In this document: piece by piece, positions 18,171-28,524 of the stretch
Layout of the letters: the number at the start of each line of letters is the position of its first letter
How positions within the stretch are numbered: position 1 is the stretch's first letter
NCBI RefSeq assembly: GCF_006442975.2
Contig: NZ_CP083954.1
Coordinates: forward strand, 3,603,501 to 3,667,500
Source of the DNA: Mesorhizobium sp. B2-1-1
GTDB taxonomy: Bacteria > Pseudomonadota > Alphaproteobacteria > Rhizobiales > Rhizobiaceae
Length of the DNA: 64,000 bases
Reading direction: 5' to 3'
Made by a program: the position numbers and the translations under genes
The notes under the pieces: generated by a model
Database searches by the model: none
What the model was told of the DNA's origin: nothing
Seen by the model: only the letters and a program-made list of their open reading frames with translations

Positions 18171-19010
18171 ATGCTTATGAAAATCAAGACATCCATCCAT
18201 CCTTCCTCCGTCGTGGAGGAAGGCGCTCAAATCGGCCAAGGCGTCCGCATAGGACCGCTCTGTTATGTCGGCGCAGATGCCGTGATTGGCGACGGCGTTG
18301 AACTGGTCAGCCATGTCTCGGTGATAGGCGCGACGACGATCGGCGCGTCGACCAAGGTCTATCCGATGGCGATACTGGGCGGGCCGCCGCAGAACACCAA
18401 GCACAAGGGCGGCCGCACCACGCTCGTCATCGGCGAGAACTGCACGATCCGCGAAGGCGTCACCATGCATGTCGGCACCGATACCAGCCGCGGCGAAACG
18501 ACGGTCGGCGACAATGGGAATTTTCTCGCCTACGCCCACATCGCCCATGACTGCGTCGTCGGCAAGAACGCCACCTTCGCCAACGGCGCGACGCTGGGCG
18601 GACACTGCGAAATCGGCGACAACGTCTATATCGGCGGTCTCAGCGCCGTTCATCAATTCGTGCGGGTAGGCGACAACGCTTTTCTTGGCGGGTGCTCGGC
18701 TTTTGTGGGTGATGTCATTCCCTATGCCATGGCGGCGGGAAATCGGGCCAGCCTGCGCGGCCTCAACATCATCGGGCTCAAGCGCTCCGGTCTGCCAAGA
18801 TCCGAGATCTATCTGCTGCGCAGGGTCTATAAGACAATATTCGACCGCTCGCGCACCGTTGGCGAGAACATCGAATTCGCCAAGGCGGAATTCGCCACGT
18901 CACCGACCGCCATGAAGATCATCGATTTCATCTCCAGTCGCGGCAAGCGGCACTATGCTGTGCCATCGCTCAAGGGGAGCGATGGCGATGACGGCGATGA
19001 CGAAGACTGA
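18171..19010 (+). CDS. lpxA: UDP-N-acetylglucosamine acyltransferase
   Basis: LpxA catalyses the first step of lipid A synthesis, transferring a 3-hydroxyacyl chain from ACP to UDP-GlcNAc. The 279-residue protein has the hexapeptide beta-helix (IHPSSVVEEGAQIGQGVRIG onward) and the catalytic His in NFLAYAHIAHDCVVG. A C-terminal helical part (RSEIYLLRRVYKTIF) follows. The end is an unusually acidic tail, GDDGDDED, coded over the lpxI start. The lpxI gene begins within the last 23 bases. Confidence 0.96.
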   Translation: MLMKIKTSIHPSSVVEEGAQIGQGVRIGPLCYVGADAVIGDGVELVSHVSVIGATTIGASTKVYPMAILGGPPQNTKHKGGRTTLVIGENCTIREGVTMHVGTDTSRGETTVGDNGNFLAYAHIAHDCVVGKNATFANGATLGGHCEIGDNVYIGGLSAVHQFVRVGDNAFLGGCSAFVGDVIPYAMAAGNRASLRGLNIIGLKRSGLPRSEIYLLRRVYKTIFDRSRTVGENIEFAKAEFATSPTAMKIIDFISSRGKRHYAVPSLKGSDGDDGDDED

Positions 19011-19896
19011 GGCGGCGGCAGCGGATTTCGTTCTCTCGCCGGGGGCCAGGGTCGGCATCGTCGCCGGCGGTGGCAGCCTGCCGGTGGAAGTCGCGCAAGG
19101 CCTGGCCGCGCATGGCTACCCGCCCTTCATCCTCTTGATGGAAGGTGAGGCCGACCGCCGGCAGGAGTTGCTCCGATACGAACACGACAGCCTCGCCCTT
19201 GAGCAGATCGGTTCACTGGTGGCGACGCTGAAGCGCCACGGCATCACTCATGTGGTCCTTGCCGGCGAAATCAGACGCAGGCCCCGGCTGGCCGACATCC
19301 GTCCGAGCCTTGGCTTGCTGGCGATCGTACCATCGGTGATCATGGCGCTGGCGCGCGGCGATGATGGACTTTTGAAGGTGGTGACACGCGGCCTGGAGAA
19401 GCGGGGCATCAAAGTGGTCGGCGCGCATGAGGTCGTTCCCGAACTGGCCGCCGGCGAAGGCACACTGACCACGGCGAAACCAAAGCAATCGGACTGGCGC
19501 GACATCGAGGCGGCCAGGCTGGCCGCCAAGGCCATCGGCGCGCTTGATATCGGGCAGGCGGCGATTGCGATCGGAGGCCGGGCCATCGCGCTGGAAGGCA
19601 TCGAAGGCACGAGCGGCCTGCTCGAAAGAGCGCGCGCGCTGCGCGGCCATGGCAGGCTTGCCGGAAAGACCCGCGGAGTGCTGGTCAAATGCGCCAAACC
19701 CGGCCAGGAGCTGCGGGCCGACCTGCCGTCGATCGGGCCGCAGACGGTGGAAGCAGCCCATGCGGCGGGGCTTGCCGGCATTGCCGTCGAAGCGGGGCGC
19801 TCTCTCATCCTGGAGGGGCCGGCGACGCTGTCGCGGGCGAATGCGCTCGGTCTGTTCATCGTCGGCCTGCCAGCGGCGGAGCCGGCGCATGGCTGA
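18988..19896 (+). CDS. lpxI: UDP-2,3-diacylglucosamine diphosphatase LpxI
   Basis: LpxI hydrolyses UDP-2,3-diacylglucosamine to lipid X in alphaproteobacteria and replaces LpxH. The N-terminal RVGIVAGGGSLPVEVAQGLA and the central GEIRRRPRLADIRPSLG are typical. The C-terminal catalytic part includes GTSGLLERARALRGHGRLAG and GVLVKCAKPGQELRADLPSI. Possible ATGs are 18982, 18988 and 18997; 18988 sits eight bases after aggggag and is preferred. The start overlaps lpxA and the stop overlaps lpxB by 8 bases. Confidence 0.93.
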   Translation: MTAMTKTEAAAADFVLSPGARVGIVAGGGSLPVEVAQGLAAHGYPPFILLMEGEADRRQELLRYEHDSLALEQIGSLVATLKRHGITHVVLAGEIRRRPRLADIRPSLGLLAIVPSVIMALARGDDGLLKVVTRGLEKRGIKVVGAHEVVPELAAGEGTLTTAKPKQSDWRDIEAARLAAKAIGALDIGQAAIAIGGRAIALEGIEGTSGLLERARALRGHGRLAGKTRGVLVKCAKPGQELRADLPSIGPQTVEAAHAAGLAGIAVEAGRSLILEGPATLSRANALGLFIVGLPAAEPAHG

Positions 19897-21067
19897 CAAG
19901 GCGCTGAAGATCGCAATCGTGGCCGGCGAGGAATCCGGCGACCTGCTTGGCGCCGACATCGTGCGTTCGATTAAGCAGTCGACGGGGCGCGAGGTGCAGC
20001 TCGTCGGTCTCGGCGGCCGCCATCTGCAGGCGCTCGGGCTGGTCTCGCCGTTCGACGCCGGCGAGATCGCGCTCATGGGCTTCAGCGCCATCCTGAGTGA
20101 CCTGCCGCGGCTGATGCGGCGGATCAGTCAGCTGGCCAGGACGGTCGCGGATGCGAAGCCCGACTGCCTCATAACCATCGACAGTCCCGATTTTTCCCTG
20201 CGCGTGGCCAGGAAAGTGCGCGCGGCCAACCCCACCATCCCGATCATCCACTATGTCTGTCCCAGCGTCTGGGCATGGCGGCCGGGCAGGGCGGTGGCGA
20301 TGAAGCCCTATGTCGACCACATCCTCTGCATCCTGCCGTTCGAGGTGAAGGAGCTAGGCAGGCTCGGCGGACCGCCAGGGACCTATGTCGGACATCGCCT
20401 CACCCATGACGCGGGCGTGCTCTCGGCAGCCAGGACGCAGGCCCAACCGCGGGATCTTTCGCCGGATCGCCTGAAGACGCTGCTCGTCCTGCCCGGCTCG
20501 CGGCGCAGCGAAGTGCGGCGGCTGCTCGAGCCGTTTGGGGAGACCGTTTCGATGCTGCGGGCACGCGGGCATCGCCTGCGGCTGATGTTGCCGACCGTGC
20601 CGCATGTCGCCGATGTCGTGCGCTCGGCGGTCGCTCGCTGGGACGAGAAGCCCGAGATCATCCTCGACGCTGAGCGAAAGTGGCAGGCCTTCGGCAAGGC
20701 TGACGCGGCGCTGATCGCGTCCGGCACGGTTTCGCTTGAACTGGCGCTGTCCGATGTGCCGATGATCTCCTGCTACCGGCTTGACCCGGTTGCGCGCATA
20801 GTGGCGCCATATCTCGTTTCGGTCTGGTCGGCGCTGCTGCCCAATTTGATATCGGATCGGGCGCTGATCCCGGAATTCTACAACGAGTATGTCAAGCCGA
20901 ACAATCTGGCCCGCCAGCTCGAAGCGCTGTTCGCCGACACAGGCATGCGCAGATGGCAGAAGGACGGGTTCGCCGAGATCGCGCGGCGCATGACAACCGC
21001 CAAGCCGTCAGGCGACATCGCCGCGCAGGTGGTGATGGGGTATATCAAGAGAGTGAGTAGTGAGTAG
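19889..21067 (+). CDS. lpxB: Lipid-A-disaccharide synthase
   Basis: LpxB (GT19) joins lipid X and UDP-diacylglucosamine into the lipid A disaccharide at the inner membrane. Hallmarks: IAIVAGEESGDLLGADIVRS at the N-terminus, the YVCPSVWAWRPGRA segment, LPGSRRSEVRRLLEPF, and SGTVSLELALSDVPMISCYR. It is 392 residues; the frame upstream of 19889 reads lpxI out of frame. The final residues VSSE and the TAG stop are encoded by a heptad repeat array (21052-21107), so the native C-terminus has probably been replaced. Confidence 0.95.
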   Translation: MADKALKIAIVAGEESGDLLGADIVRSIKQSTGREVQLVGLGGRHLQALGLVSPFDAGEIALMGFSAILSDLPRLMRRISQLARTVADAKPDCLITIDSPDFSLRVARKVRAANPTIPIIHYVCPSVWAWRPGRAVAMKPYVDHILCILPFEVKELGRLGGPPGTYVGHRLTHDAGVLSAARTQAQPRDLSPDRLKTLLVLPGSRRSEVRRLLEPFGETVSMLRARGHRLRLMLPTVPHVADVVRSAVARWDEKPEIILDAERKWQAFGKADAALIASGTVSLELALSDVPMISCYRLDPVARIVAPYLVSVWSALLPNLISDRALIPEFYNEYVKPNNLARQLEALFADTGMRRWQKDGFAEIARRMTTAKPSGDIAAQVVMGYIKRVSSE

Positions 21068-21148
21068 TGAGTAGTGAGTAGTGAGTAGTGAGTAGTGAGT
21101 AGTGAGTAGGATTACCGCTCTTTCCCTACTGACTACTGACTACTCACT
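21052..21148. repeat. Heptad tandem repeat (agtgagt x8) with facing inverted arm between lpxB and gltA
   Basis: Eight perfect copies of agtgagt run from 21052 to 21107. After a 16-base spacer, 21126-21148 contains the complementary heptads actgact, actgact and actcact. The 23-base arms pair with two mismatches. A T-rich tract (tttt, then ttccttttt) follows at 21147-21169. Because the unit is 7 bases and contains TAG and TGA, the plus strand has stops in all three frames while the minus strand has none. It gives lpxB its stop codon and likely acts as a bidirectional terminator for the convergent genes. Confidence 0.85.
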
Positions 21149-21167
21149 TTTATTCACTTCTTCCTTT

Positions 21168-22496
<1,329 letters not shown>

Positions 22497-22678
22497 TGCA
22501 AACTCCTTCTTGTTTCCTCATGCCGGCAAAGGCAAATTCTGCAAAGCGACACGTCGAAGTCACCGAATGCGCGTATTCGCGACCGCATTTTAGGAAGTGC
22601 GTGCCAGATTGGGCCAAGGCTCAATGTTGCACTGCGAAACGCGCCTTTCAATGCCAATCTTCTTGGGCCAGATTGCTC

Positions 22679-24103
22679 CTAATCGATTTGATCCGCGATG
22701 CGCGCCAGGCTCTCCTCGCGACCAAGCACGGCTAGAACGTCGAAGACGCCGGGCGAGGTGCTCTTGCCGGTCAAGGCGGCGCGCAAGGGCTGGGCGACGG
22801 CGCCGAGCTTGTAGCCGCCGGCCGTCGCATAGTCGCGGATCGCGGCTTCAGTCGAGGCCGCCGTCCAGTCGCCTGAAACCGCCTCGAGGGCGTCGTGAGC
22901 GCCACGCAGGACCTTGCGCGCATCGTCATTGAGCAGCAGGGCTGCCTTCTCGTCGATCGGCAGTGGCCGCGCGGCAAGCAGGAAGGCGGCGCCATCGACA
23001 AGCTCGACCAGCGTCTTGGCGCGCTCCTTCAGCCCCGGCAACGCTGCCAGCAACTGTGCCCTGTTCCGGTCGTCGAGGCGTGCGGCCATTGCCGGGCCGC
23101 CCTCGAGATAGGGCAAGGTGGCGATGAAGATGTCGAACAGCTCGGCATCGCCCATGCGGCGCATGTGGACGCCGTTTAGCGCCTCCAGCTTGGCGAAATC
23201 GAAGCGGGCGGCGCCCTTGTTCACATCGCCGATATCGAACCAGGCGATCATGTCCTGGATCGACATGATCTCGTCGTCGCCGTGGCTCCAGCCGAGCCGA
23301 GCCAGATAGTTCAACAGCGCTTCGGGCAGGTAGCCCATGGCGCGGTAGGCCTCCACGCCCAGCGCGCCGTGCCGCTTCGACAGCTTGGCGCCGTCGGCGC
23401 CGTGGATCAGCGGTATGTGCGACATTGAAGGCACATCCCAGCCCGTGGCGTTGTAGATCACGGTCTGGCGGGCGGCATTGGTCAGGTGGTCGTCGCCACG
23501 GATGATGTGGGTGACGCCCATGTCGTGGTCGTCAACGACGACGGCATGCATGTAGGTCGGATTGCCGTCCGAGCGCAGGATGATGAAGTCGTCCAGATCC
23601 TTGTTGGGAAAGCGCACGTCGCCCTGGACACGGTCATGCACCACCGTCTCGCCTTTGGTCGGCGCCTTGATGCGGATCGCGCCCTTGACGCCAGGAGGCG
23701 CCTGCGAAGGGTCGCGGTCACGCCAGCTTCCGTCATAGCGCGGCGGCAGGCCCTTGGCCCGCGCCGCGTCGCGCATTGCCTCAAGCTCGGCAGGGGTCTC
23801 GTAGCTGTAGTAAGCCTTGCCCATGCGCACCAGCTCCTCGGCCACCTCGCGATGGCGCGGCGCGCGCTCGAACTGCGAGACGGCGTCGCCGTCCCAGGTG
23901 AGGCCGAGCCAAGTCAGTCCTTCGAGAATGGCTGCTGTCGCCGCATCGGTGGAGCGCTCGCGGTCGGTGTCCTCGATGCGCAGCAGCATCGTACCGCCGG
24001 TGTGCTTGGCGTAGAGCCAGTTGAAGAGCGCCGTACGCGCGCCGCCGATGTGCAGGTAGCCGGTGGGCGAGGGGGCAAAACGGGTGACAACCTTGTCGGA
24101 CAT
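22679..24103 (-). CDS. gltX: Glutamyl-tRNA synthetase
   Basis: This class I synthetase charges tRNA-Glu. HIGH-type motif: [25 protein letters not shown]-type motif: [13 protein letters not shown]. Supporting segments are [20 protein letters not shown] and the anticodon-binding C-terminal half. It is 474 residues from the ATG at 24103. The frame continues upstream to 24484 but that part is antisense to comEC and has no homology. Many alphaproteobacteria carry two gltX genes; which one this is cannot be told here. It is divergent from comEC. Confidence 0.96.
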   Translation of the reverse strand: MSDKVVTRFAPSPTGYLHIGGARTALFNWLYAKHTGGTMLLRIEDTDRERSTDAATAAILEGLTWLGLTWDGDAVSQFERAPRHREVAEELVRMGKAYYSYETPAELEAMRDAARAKGLPPRYDGSWRDRDPSQAPPGVKGAIRIKAPTKGETVVHDRVQGDVRFPNKDLDDFIILRSDGNPTYMHAVVVDDHDMGVTHIIRGDDHLTNAARQTVIYNATGWDVPSMSHIPLIHGADGAKLSKRHGALGVEAYRAMGYLPEALLNYLARLGWSHGDDEIMSIQDMIAWFDIGDVNKGAARFDFAKLEALNGVHMRRMGDAELFDIFIATLPYLEGGPAMAARLDDRNRAQLLAALPGLKERAKTLVELVDGAAFLLAARPLPIDEKAALLLNDDARKVLRGAHDALEAVSGDWTAASTEAAIRDYATAGGYKLGAVAQPLRAALTGKSTSPGVFDVLAVLGREESLARIADQID

Positions 24104-24206
24104 ACAACTCTCGGGAAACGTCTGGAGCGGGGTGCGGATCACACGCACTTTCGCGCGTCGCGCGTTCATGTAGCATAGGGTGTCGAGGGCGCAAGGGGCA
24201 GACCCG

Positions 24207-26657
24207 ATGGCTGGAGCGGGCCGGGGCGCGGAGGAAGGCGAGGACGTCGTTGCCGGCGTCAGCGAACGCGCTCTTCTTGCCATGCCCGCGCCCGCCTCAT
24301 TGCCGCTGGCGTTGCCGCCCCTACAGCAGCCGGGCAAGTCGCCGCCGGCGGATGTTTCCACGCCGCCCGGCATTCCCGCAGCCGGCGCGGCCGTGCGTCT
24401 GCGCCGTGAGTTCGGCCGTGCTTCATGGCCTCGTCTGCGCAACGGCGTGGCCAGAGCGTCCGAGCTCGAACTCGATCGGGGCATAGCCTTCCTGCTCGTG
24501 CCGGTGTTCCTGGCATGCGGATCGATCGCCTATTTTTCGCTGGCGGCGGAGCCGGGCTTTGCCAAGCCTGTCGCGGTCGCGATCCTGATGTCGCTGTGCG
24601 CGCTCGTTTCACGCTCATGGCCGAAAACGCATCTGTGCTTCATGGCGGCGCTGTTGTGCGCGCTCGGCATGCTCGCCGGCAAAGTCGAGACGTGGCGAGC
24701 GGGAACGCGGATGCTGGGCTCGGAAATCTCCACGCAAATCACCGGCCGCGTCGTTTCGGTCGACCAGATGGAGACCGGGCGCATCCGGCTGACCATCGAT
24801 GTGACATCGACCGCGCGGCCGAAACTACTCTACGCGCCGGAGCGCGTTCGCCTTTCGGCACGCAAGGTGCCGGCTGAAGTGACGGCCGGTTCGCTCGTGA
24901 CCGGCTATGCCAGGCTGTTGCCGCCGACCGGACCGGTGCGGCCGGACAGCTACGACTTTTCCTTCGACAGCTACTTCGCCGGCATAGGCGCCAGCGGCTT
25001 CTTTCTCGGCAACCCCAAAATCGTCTCAGCCGATGACAGGCCGCTGTGGGCCGCCCTTTCAGCCGCCATCGAGAGTGCTCGCGAAAGCATTGCCGACCAT
25101 ATCAGGGGCAGCATCGGCGGTGCCGAGGGCGAGATCGCCGCGGCGCTGATCGTGGGTGTGCGCGCCGGGATTCCCGACGAGATCAATGAAGCGATGCGAC
25201 GCACCGGCATCTACCACATCATCTCAATTTCCGGGCTGCACATGGCGCTGGTCGCCGGCACGGTCATGGGTCTGCTGCGTGGCGGCTTCGCGCTGTTCCC
25301 GAATTTTTCCTCCCGCCGGCCGGTCAAGAAATACGCGGCCGCGGCGGCACTTTTCTCGATCGCCGCCTACCTCGTCATTTCGGGCGTCGTTGTCGCCGCC
25401 GAACGCAGCTTCATCATGCTGGCGGTGATGCTGATCGCCGTTCTGTGCGATCGGGCGGCACTCACCATGCGCAATCTGGCTATTTCGGCGATCGCCGTCA
25501 TCGTGGTGTCGCCGCACGAGGTGGTAGGGCCGAGCTTCCAGATGTCGTTCGCCGCCACCGCGGCCCTGGTCGGCGCCTATGCCGGCTGGTCGGATCGCAA
25601 AGCCGACAAAGCGCGGACCCCGCCGCCGCAACGGACCTTGCCTGGCCTCCTGACGCGAAAATTGCTGCTGGCGACAGGTGGGCTGGCGATGACCTCGATT
25701 ATCGCGGGAAGCGCCACGGCGCTTTTCGCCATCTGGCATTTCCAGCGCGTGTCGCCGCTCAGCCTGTTCGCCAATCTTGCCGTCATGCCGATCGTTTCGG
25801 TCGTGATGTTCCTTGCGGTTGCCAGTGCGCTGCTGATGCCGTTCGGGTTCGATGGACCATCCCTTTATCTGATGGGCAAGGGACTGACCGCGATGATCGC
25901 CATATCAGGATGGATCTCGCAACGCTCGCCGGTCGACGCGGTCGGGTTGATTTCGCAGCAATCCGTCCTTCTGGTGGCGATCGCCCTGGTCATCGCGACG
26001 ATGGCCACGACATGGCTGCGGCTGGCGGCACTTCCCTTCGCGCTCGCCGGCCTGTTGACCGTCTCGGACACGCGCACGCCGGACGTGCTGATTTCGGAGG
26101 ATGCCCGCCTGGTGGCACTGCCGATCGGCGGCGGTGAGCTCGCGATCAACCGGGCGCGCCCGAACGAATTCACCGTCGATAATTGGAAACGCGCGCTGAA
26201 GTCCGAAACCATCGTTGCGCCGGAACTGTTCGACAGCGGAGACCGACAGTTCGACATCTTCGATCCCGCGCAACTTCCGGCGGGAGCGCCTTTCTATTGC
26301 TTCACAGGCCTGTGCATGGCCCGGCATCCCTCGGGGGCGATCATCGCGCAGGTGGAGGATCGCAAGGACGCCTGGAGGGCCTGCTCCTATGCGGATCTGA
26401 TCGTCATCAACGACCCCGCGGGCTACGATCCCTGCCACAATCCGCTGGTTCTCGTCATCACCAAGCGGCAGCTCGCTCGTAAGGGAAGTGCCGCCGTCTT
26501 CTTCGACCAGCAATCGGCGACGGCACCGGCACGGGTCAGCTTTGCCGTCGACAGGCCATATCGGCCTTGGCACGAACAGCGGAAATTCTCACGCGAGGCA
26601 AGGGGACTGCCGCCTTACCGTAAACCCGAAAAGCCCACCGCCGACCCCGCTCAGTAG
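24207..26657 (+). CDS. comEC: ComEC/Rec2 family DNA uptake channel protein
   Basis: ComEC forms the inner-membrane channel for single-stranded DNA in natural transformation. The 816-residue protein has an N-terminal DUF4131-like soluble part. The competence-domain motif [18 protein letters not shown] follows, then many hydrophobic helices. After about residue 610 there is a soluble tail with no HxHxDH metallo-beta-lactamase motif that I can see, so the DNase-like domain seems degenerate or absent. The start at 24207 is chosen over GTG at 24180 by the preceding aagggg. The stop overlaps the lexA stop by 7 bases (convergent). Confidence 0.88.
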   Translation: MAGAGRGAEEGEDVVAGVSERALLAMPAPASLPLALPPLQQPGKSPPADVSTPPGIPAAGAAVRLRREFGRASWPRLRNGVARASELELDRGIAFLLVPVFLACGSIAYFSLAAEPGFAKPVAVAILMSLCALVSRSWPKTHLCFMAALLCALGMLAGKVETWRAGTRMLGSEISTQITGRVVSVDQMETGRIRLTIDVTSTARPKLLYAPERVRLSARKVPAEVTAGSLVTGYARLLPPTGPVRPDSYDFSFDSYFAGIGASGFFLGNPKIVSADDRPLWAALSAAIESARESIADHIRGSIGGAEGEIAAALIVGVRAGIPDEINEAMRRTGIYHIISISGLHMALVAGTVMGLLRGGFALFPNFSSRRPVKKYAAAAALFSIAAYLVISGVVVAAERSFIMLAVMLIAVLCDRAALTMRNLAISAIAVIVVSPHEVVGPSFQMSFAATAALVGAYAGWSDRKADKARTPPPQRTLPGLLTRKLLLATGGLAMTSIIAGSATALFAIWHFQRVSPLSLFANLAVMPIVSVVMFLAVASALLMPFGFDGPSLYLMGKGLTAMIAISGWISQRSPVDAVGLISQQSVLLVAIALVIATMATTWLRLAALPFALAGLLTVSDTRTPDVLISEDARLVALPIGGGELAINRARPNEFTVDNWKRALKSETIVAPELFDSGDRQFDIFDPAQLPAGAPFYCFTGLCMARHPSGAIIAQVEDRKDAWRACSYADLIVINDPAGYDPCHNPLVLVITKRQLARKGSAAVFFDQQSATAPARVSFAVDRPYRPWHEQRKFSREARGLPPYRKPEKPTADPAQ

Positions 26658-27394
26658 CGCCTGATCAGGCCGACTAGCTTGCCTTGCACCTTGACCCTGT
26701 CCGGTCCGAAAATACGTGTTTCATAGGCCGGATTGGCAGCCTCGAGCGCAATCGAAGCACCCTTTCGGCGGAAGCGCTTCAGCGTTGCTTCCTCCTCGTC
26801 CACCAGGGCCACGATGATCTCGCCGGGACTTGCGGTGTCGGCATTGCGGATGATGACCGTGTCGCCGTCGAAAATGCCGGCCTCGATCATCGAATCGCCC
26901 TTGACCTCCAGCGCATAGTGTTCGCCGCCCATGATCATGTCAGGCGGCACTGAAATGGAATGCGTCTGATGCTGGATGGCGTCGATCGGCACACCCGCTG
27001 CGATGCGACCCATGACCGGGATCGACACCGCTGAAACCGCATCGTCGTCATTGCCGGCAGCGGGCAGACGCGAAGACGTCGCCGGCTTGATCTGCCGGCT
27101 AGGGCTGCTGCCCTGTCCGAGGCTGCCCTGGATGACGCTCGGGGAGAACTTCTTTGCCGCGTTAAGACCCGGCGCGATCGAGTCCGGCAGGCGCAGCACC
27201 TCCAGCGCGCGCGCCCGGTTGGGCAGGCGGCGAATGAAGCCGCGCTCCTCCAACGCCGTGATCAGCCGATGAATTCCCGACTTGGAGGCGAGGTCCAGCG
27301 CTTCCTTCATCTCGTCGAAGGACGGCGGAATGCCGCTTTCCTTCAGCCGTTCATGGATGAACATCAAGAGTTCATGTTGCTTGCGCGTGAGCAT
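26651..27394 (-). CDS. lexA: LexA repressor (SOS regulator)
   Basis: LexA represses SOS genes until RecA-triggered self-cleavage. The 247-residue protein has an N-terminal winged HTH (residues ~1-65: [20 protein letters not shown]). The Ala133-Gly134 cleavage site is in GRIAAGVP, with Ser168 (KGDSM) and Lys206 (EATLKRF) as the catalytic dyad. The linker, about residues 75-122, is long, as in other alphaproteobacteria. The start at 27394 is chosen by homology. A perfect GTTC-N7-GTTC box upstream implies autoregulation. Confidence 0.96.
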   Translation of the reverse strand: MLTRKQHELLMFIHERLKESGIPPSFDEMKEALDLASKSGIHRLITALEERGFIRRLPNRARALEVLRLPDSIAPGLNAAKKFSPSVIQGSLGQGSSPSRQIKPATSSRLPAAGNDDDAVSAVSIPVMGRIAAGVPIDAIQHQTHSISVPPDMIMGGEHYALEVKGDSMIEAGIFDGDTVIIRNADTASPGEIIVALVDEEEATLKRFRRKGASIALEAANPAYETRIFGPDRVKVQGKLVGLIRRY

Positions 27395-27467
27395 GGCGGC
27401 CCCCAAAGGCATTGCACGAAGGGTCTGGAACCAGAATCAGAAAACAAACCCAGAACAAACACTATCT

Positions 27468-27482
27468 GTTCCAGTTGTGTTC
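27468..27482. promoter_or_regulatory. LexA box (GTTC-N7-GTTC)
   Basis: GTTC at 27468-27471 and GTTC at 27479-27482 are separated by exactly seven bases (cagttgt). This is the direct-repeat SOS box known for alphaproteobacteria. It lies 74 bases upstream of the lexA start codon, fitting autorepression. Confidence 0.85.
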
Positions 27483-27807
27483 CGCAACCATTTAAAGTTT
27501 AATGAATTTGTTAAGGCGACGGAAACGAAATGCCCTCCCGCAGCCAGCATCCTGCCAGCGCGGTCCGTCGTCAATGCGCTCCCGGGCCCTTTGAAACTAT
27601 TTTGGTTAATGGCCTGTGGCCCGACCGGTCCCCACTCTTGGCACAAGCCTGCAAGCTGGGTGACCGGCAGGTGCGGGGTGCGTTTGGGCGGATTAGAAAC
27701 CCCTGCGGCTCGTGAACGAAACGAAACCAAAATGCCAACTTCCGCCGGAAAACGGCCAGACACCACCACTGGTCGCGACGGGCTGCGTTCGTTCGTTCGC
27801 TTGACGA

Positions 27808-27829
27808 AACCGTATAATAATGTACGGTT
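27808..27829. promoter_or_regulatory. Candidate TetR operator overlapping the tetR promoter
   Basis: The half-sites aaccgta (27808-27814) and tacggtt (27823-27829) are perfect inverted repeats with an 8-base centre that begins inside a TATAAT-like hexamer (27813-27818). The site is 18 bases upstream of the tetR start codon. This is the usual position for an autorepressed TetR-family gene. Confidence 0.6.
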
Positions 27830-27846
27830 TTCGAAGAGGAACACCA

Positions 27847-28524
27847 ATGACCACGCCGAAGCAGGCCGCGCGACGCGAACGGATAGAGGAGGCCGCCTAT
27901 GCGGTGCTCCGGGAAGCCGGCTACAAGAGCGCCTCCCTGCTTGCTATCGCCAAGCGGGCATTGGCCTCGAACGAAACCCTCTACAACTGGTACGGCAACA
28001 AGCAGACCCTGTTTCGATCCTTGATCGAAGCCAATGCGGGAGAGGCAAGGAAGCTGCTGGAGGACGCCCTTCACCAGGCGCGCGATCCGCTCGAAACCCT
28101 GAACTTGCTCGGGCCAGTCCTGCTGACCCTCGTGACGGGCGACAAGGCGGTGGCGCTCAATCGCGCCGCGGCCGGCGACGTCAACGATACAGGCACGCTT
28201 GGCCAATCGATCGCGCAATTCGGCCGCAATACCATAATGCCGCTTGTTGGTGACCTGCTTCGAACCGCAAGTCGGGCCGGCCTGATCGCCTGTGACGATC
28301 CTGCCGAAGCCGCCGACATCTACATCAGTCTTTTGATCGGCGATCTCCAGGTTCGCCGGATCGTTGGGGTGCTCGAGGAATTGCCTCGGGCGGAAATCGA
28401 GCAAAGATCGAACCGGGCGTTCACCCTGTTCTTGCGCCTCTATGCGGCCAGCCCTTGCCCGGGCGGCAAAACAGCCGGCCCGTTTCCAGGGCGCTCTTCT
28501 CACCGAGGAACATCGCGACCATGA
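27847..28524 (+). CDS. TetR/AcrR family transcriptional regulator, probable regulator of the kynurenine genes
   Basis: The 225-residue protein has an N-terminal TetR HTH (residues ~8-55: IEEAAYAVLREAGYKSASLL, then ETLYNWYGNKQTLFRSLIEA). A helical C-terminal ligand domain of the AefR-like type follows. The start at 27847 follows agagg; an upstream start at 27820 would run into the operator palindrome. Its stop overlaps the kynU start as ATGA (28521-28524), so it is co-translated with kynureninase and is the likely regulator of the pathway. The last ~25 residues are Pro/Gly/Ser-rich and probably disordered. The effector could be a kynurenine-pathway metabolite, by inference. Confidence 0.85.
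   Translation: MTTPKQAARRERIEEAAYAVLREAGYKSASLLAIAKRALASNETLYNWYGNKQTLFRSLIEANAGEARKLLEDALHQARDPLETLNLLGPVLLTLVTGDKAVALNRAAAGDVNDTGTLGQSIAQFGRNTIMPLVGDLLRTASRAGLIACDDPAEAADIYISLLIGDLQVRRIVGVLEELPRAEIEQRSNRAFTLFLRLYAASPCPGGKTAGPFPGRSSHRGTSRP

Larger units (their letters stand above)
27395..27846. other. Divergent lexA-tetR intergenic region (452 bases)
   Basis: The region holds the lexA control sequences on the left (LexA box at 27468-27482) and the tetR operator/promoter on the right (27808-27829). Between about 27500 and 27780 there is no ORF with recognisable homology, and no tRNA or other RNA gene was seen. The right part marks the edge of the kynurenine island. Confidence 0.7.

Noticed and set aside
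21052..21148. CRISPR-like tandem repeats
   Set aside because: Units are contiguous 7-mers without spacers, and the element has a facing inverted arm; no cas genes nearby.
22679..24484. Longer gltX reading frame starting at 24484
   Set aside because: The extra 127 codons are antisense to comEC and not homologous to GltX; the start at 24103 begins the catalytic domain correctly.
27787..27800. Repeated gttcgttcgttc as an extra LexA box
   Set aside because: Spacing between GTTC units is 0 bases, not the 7 required.
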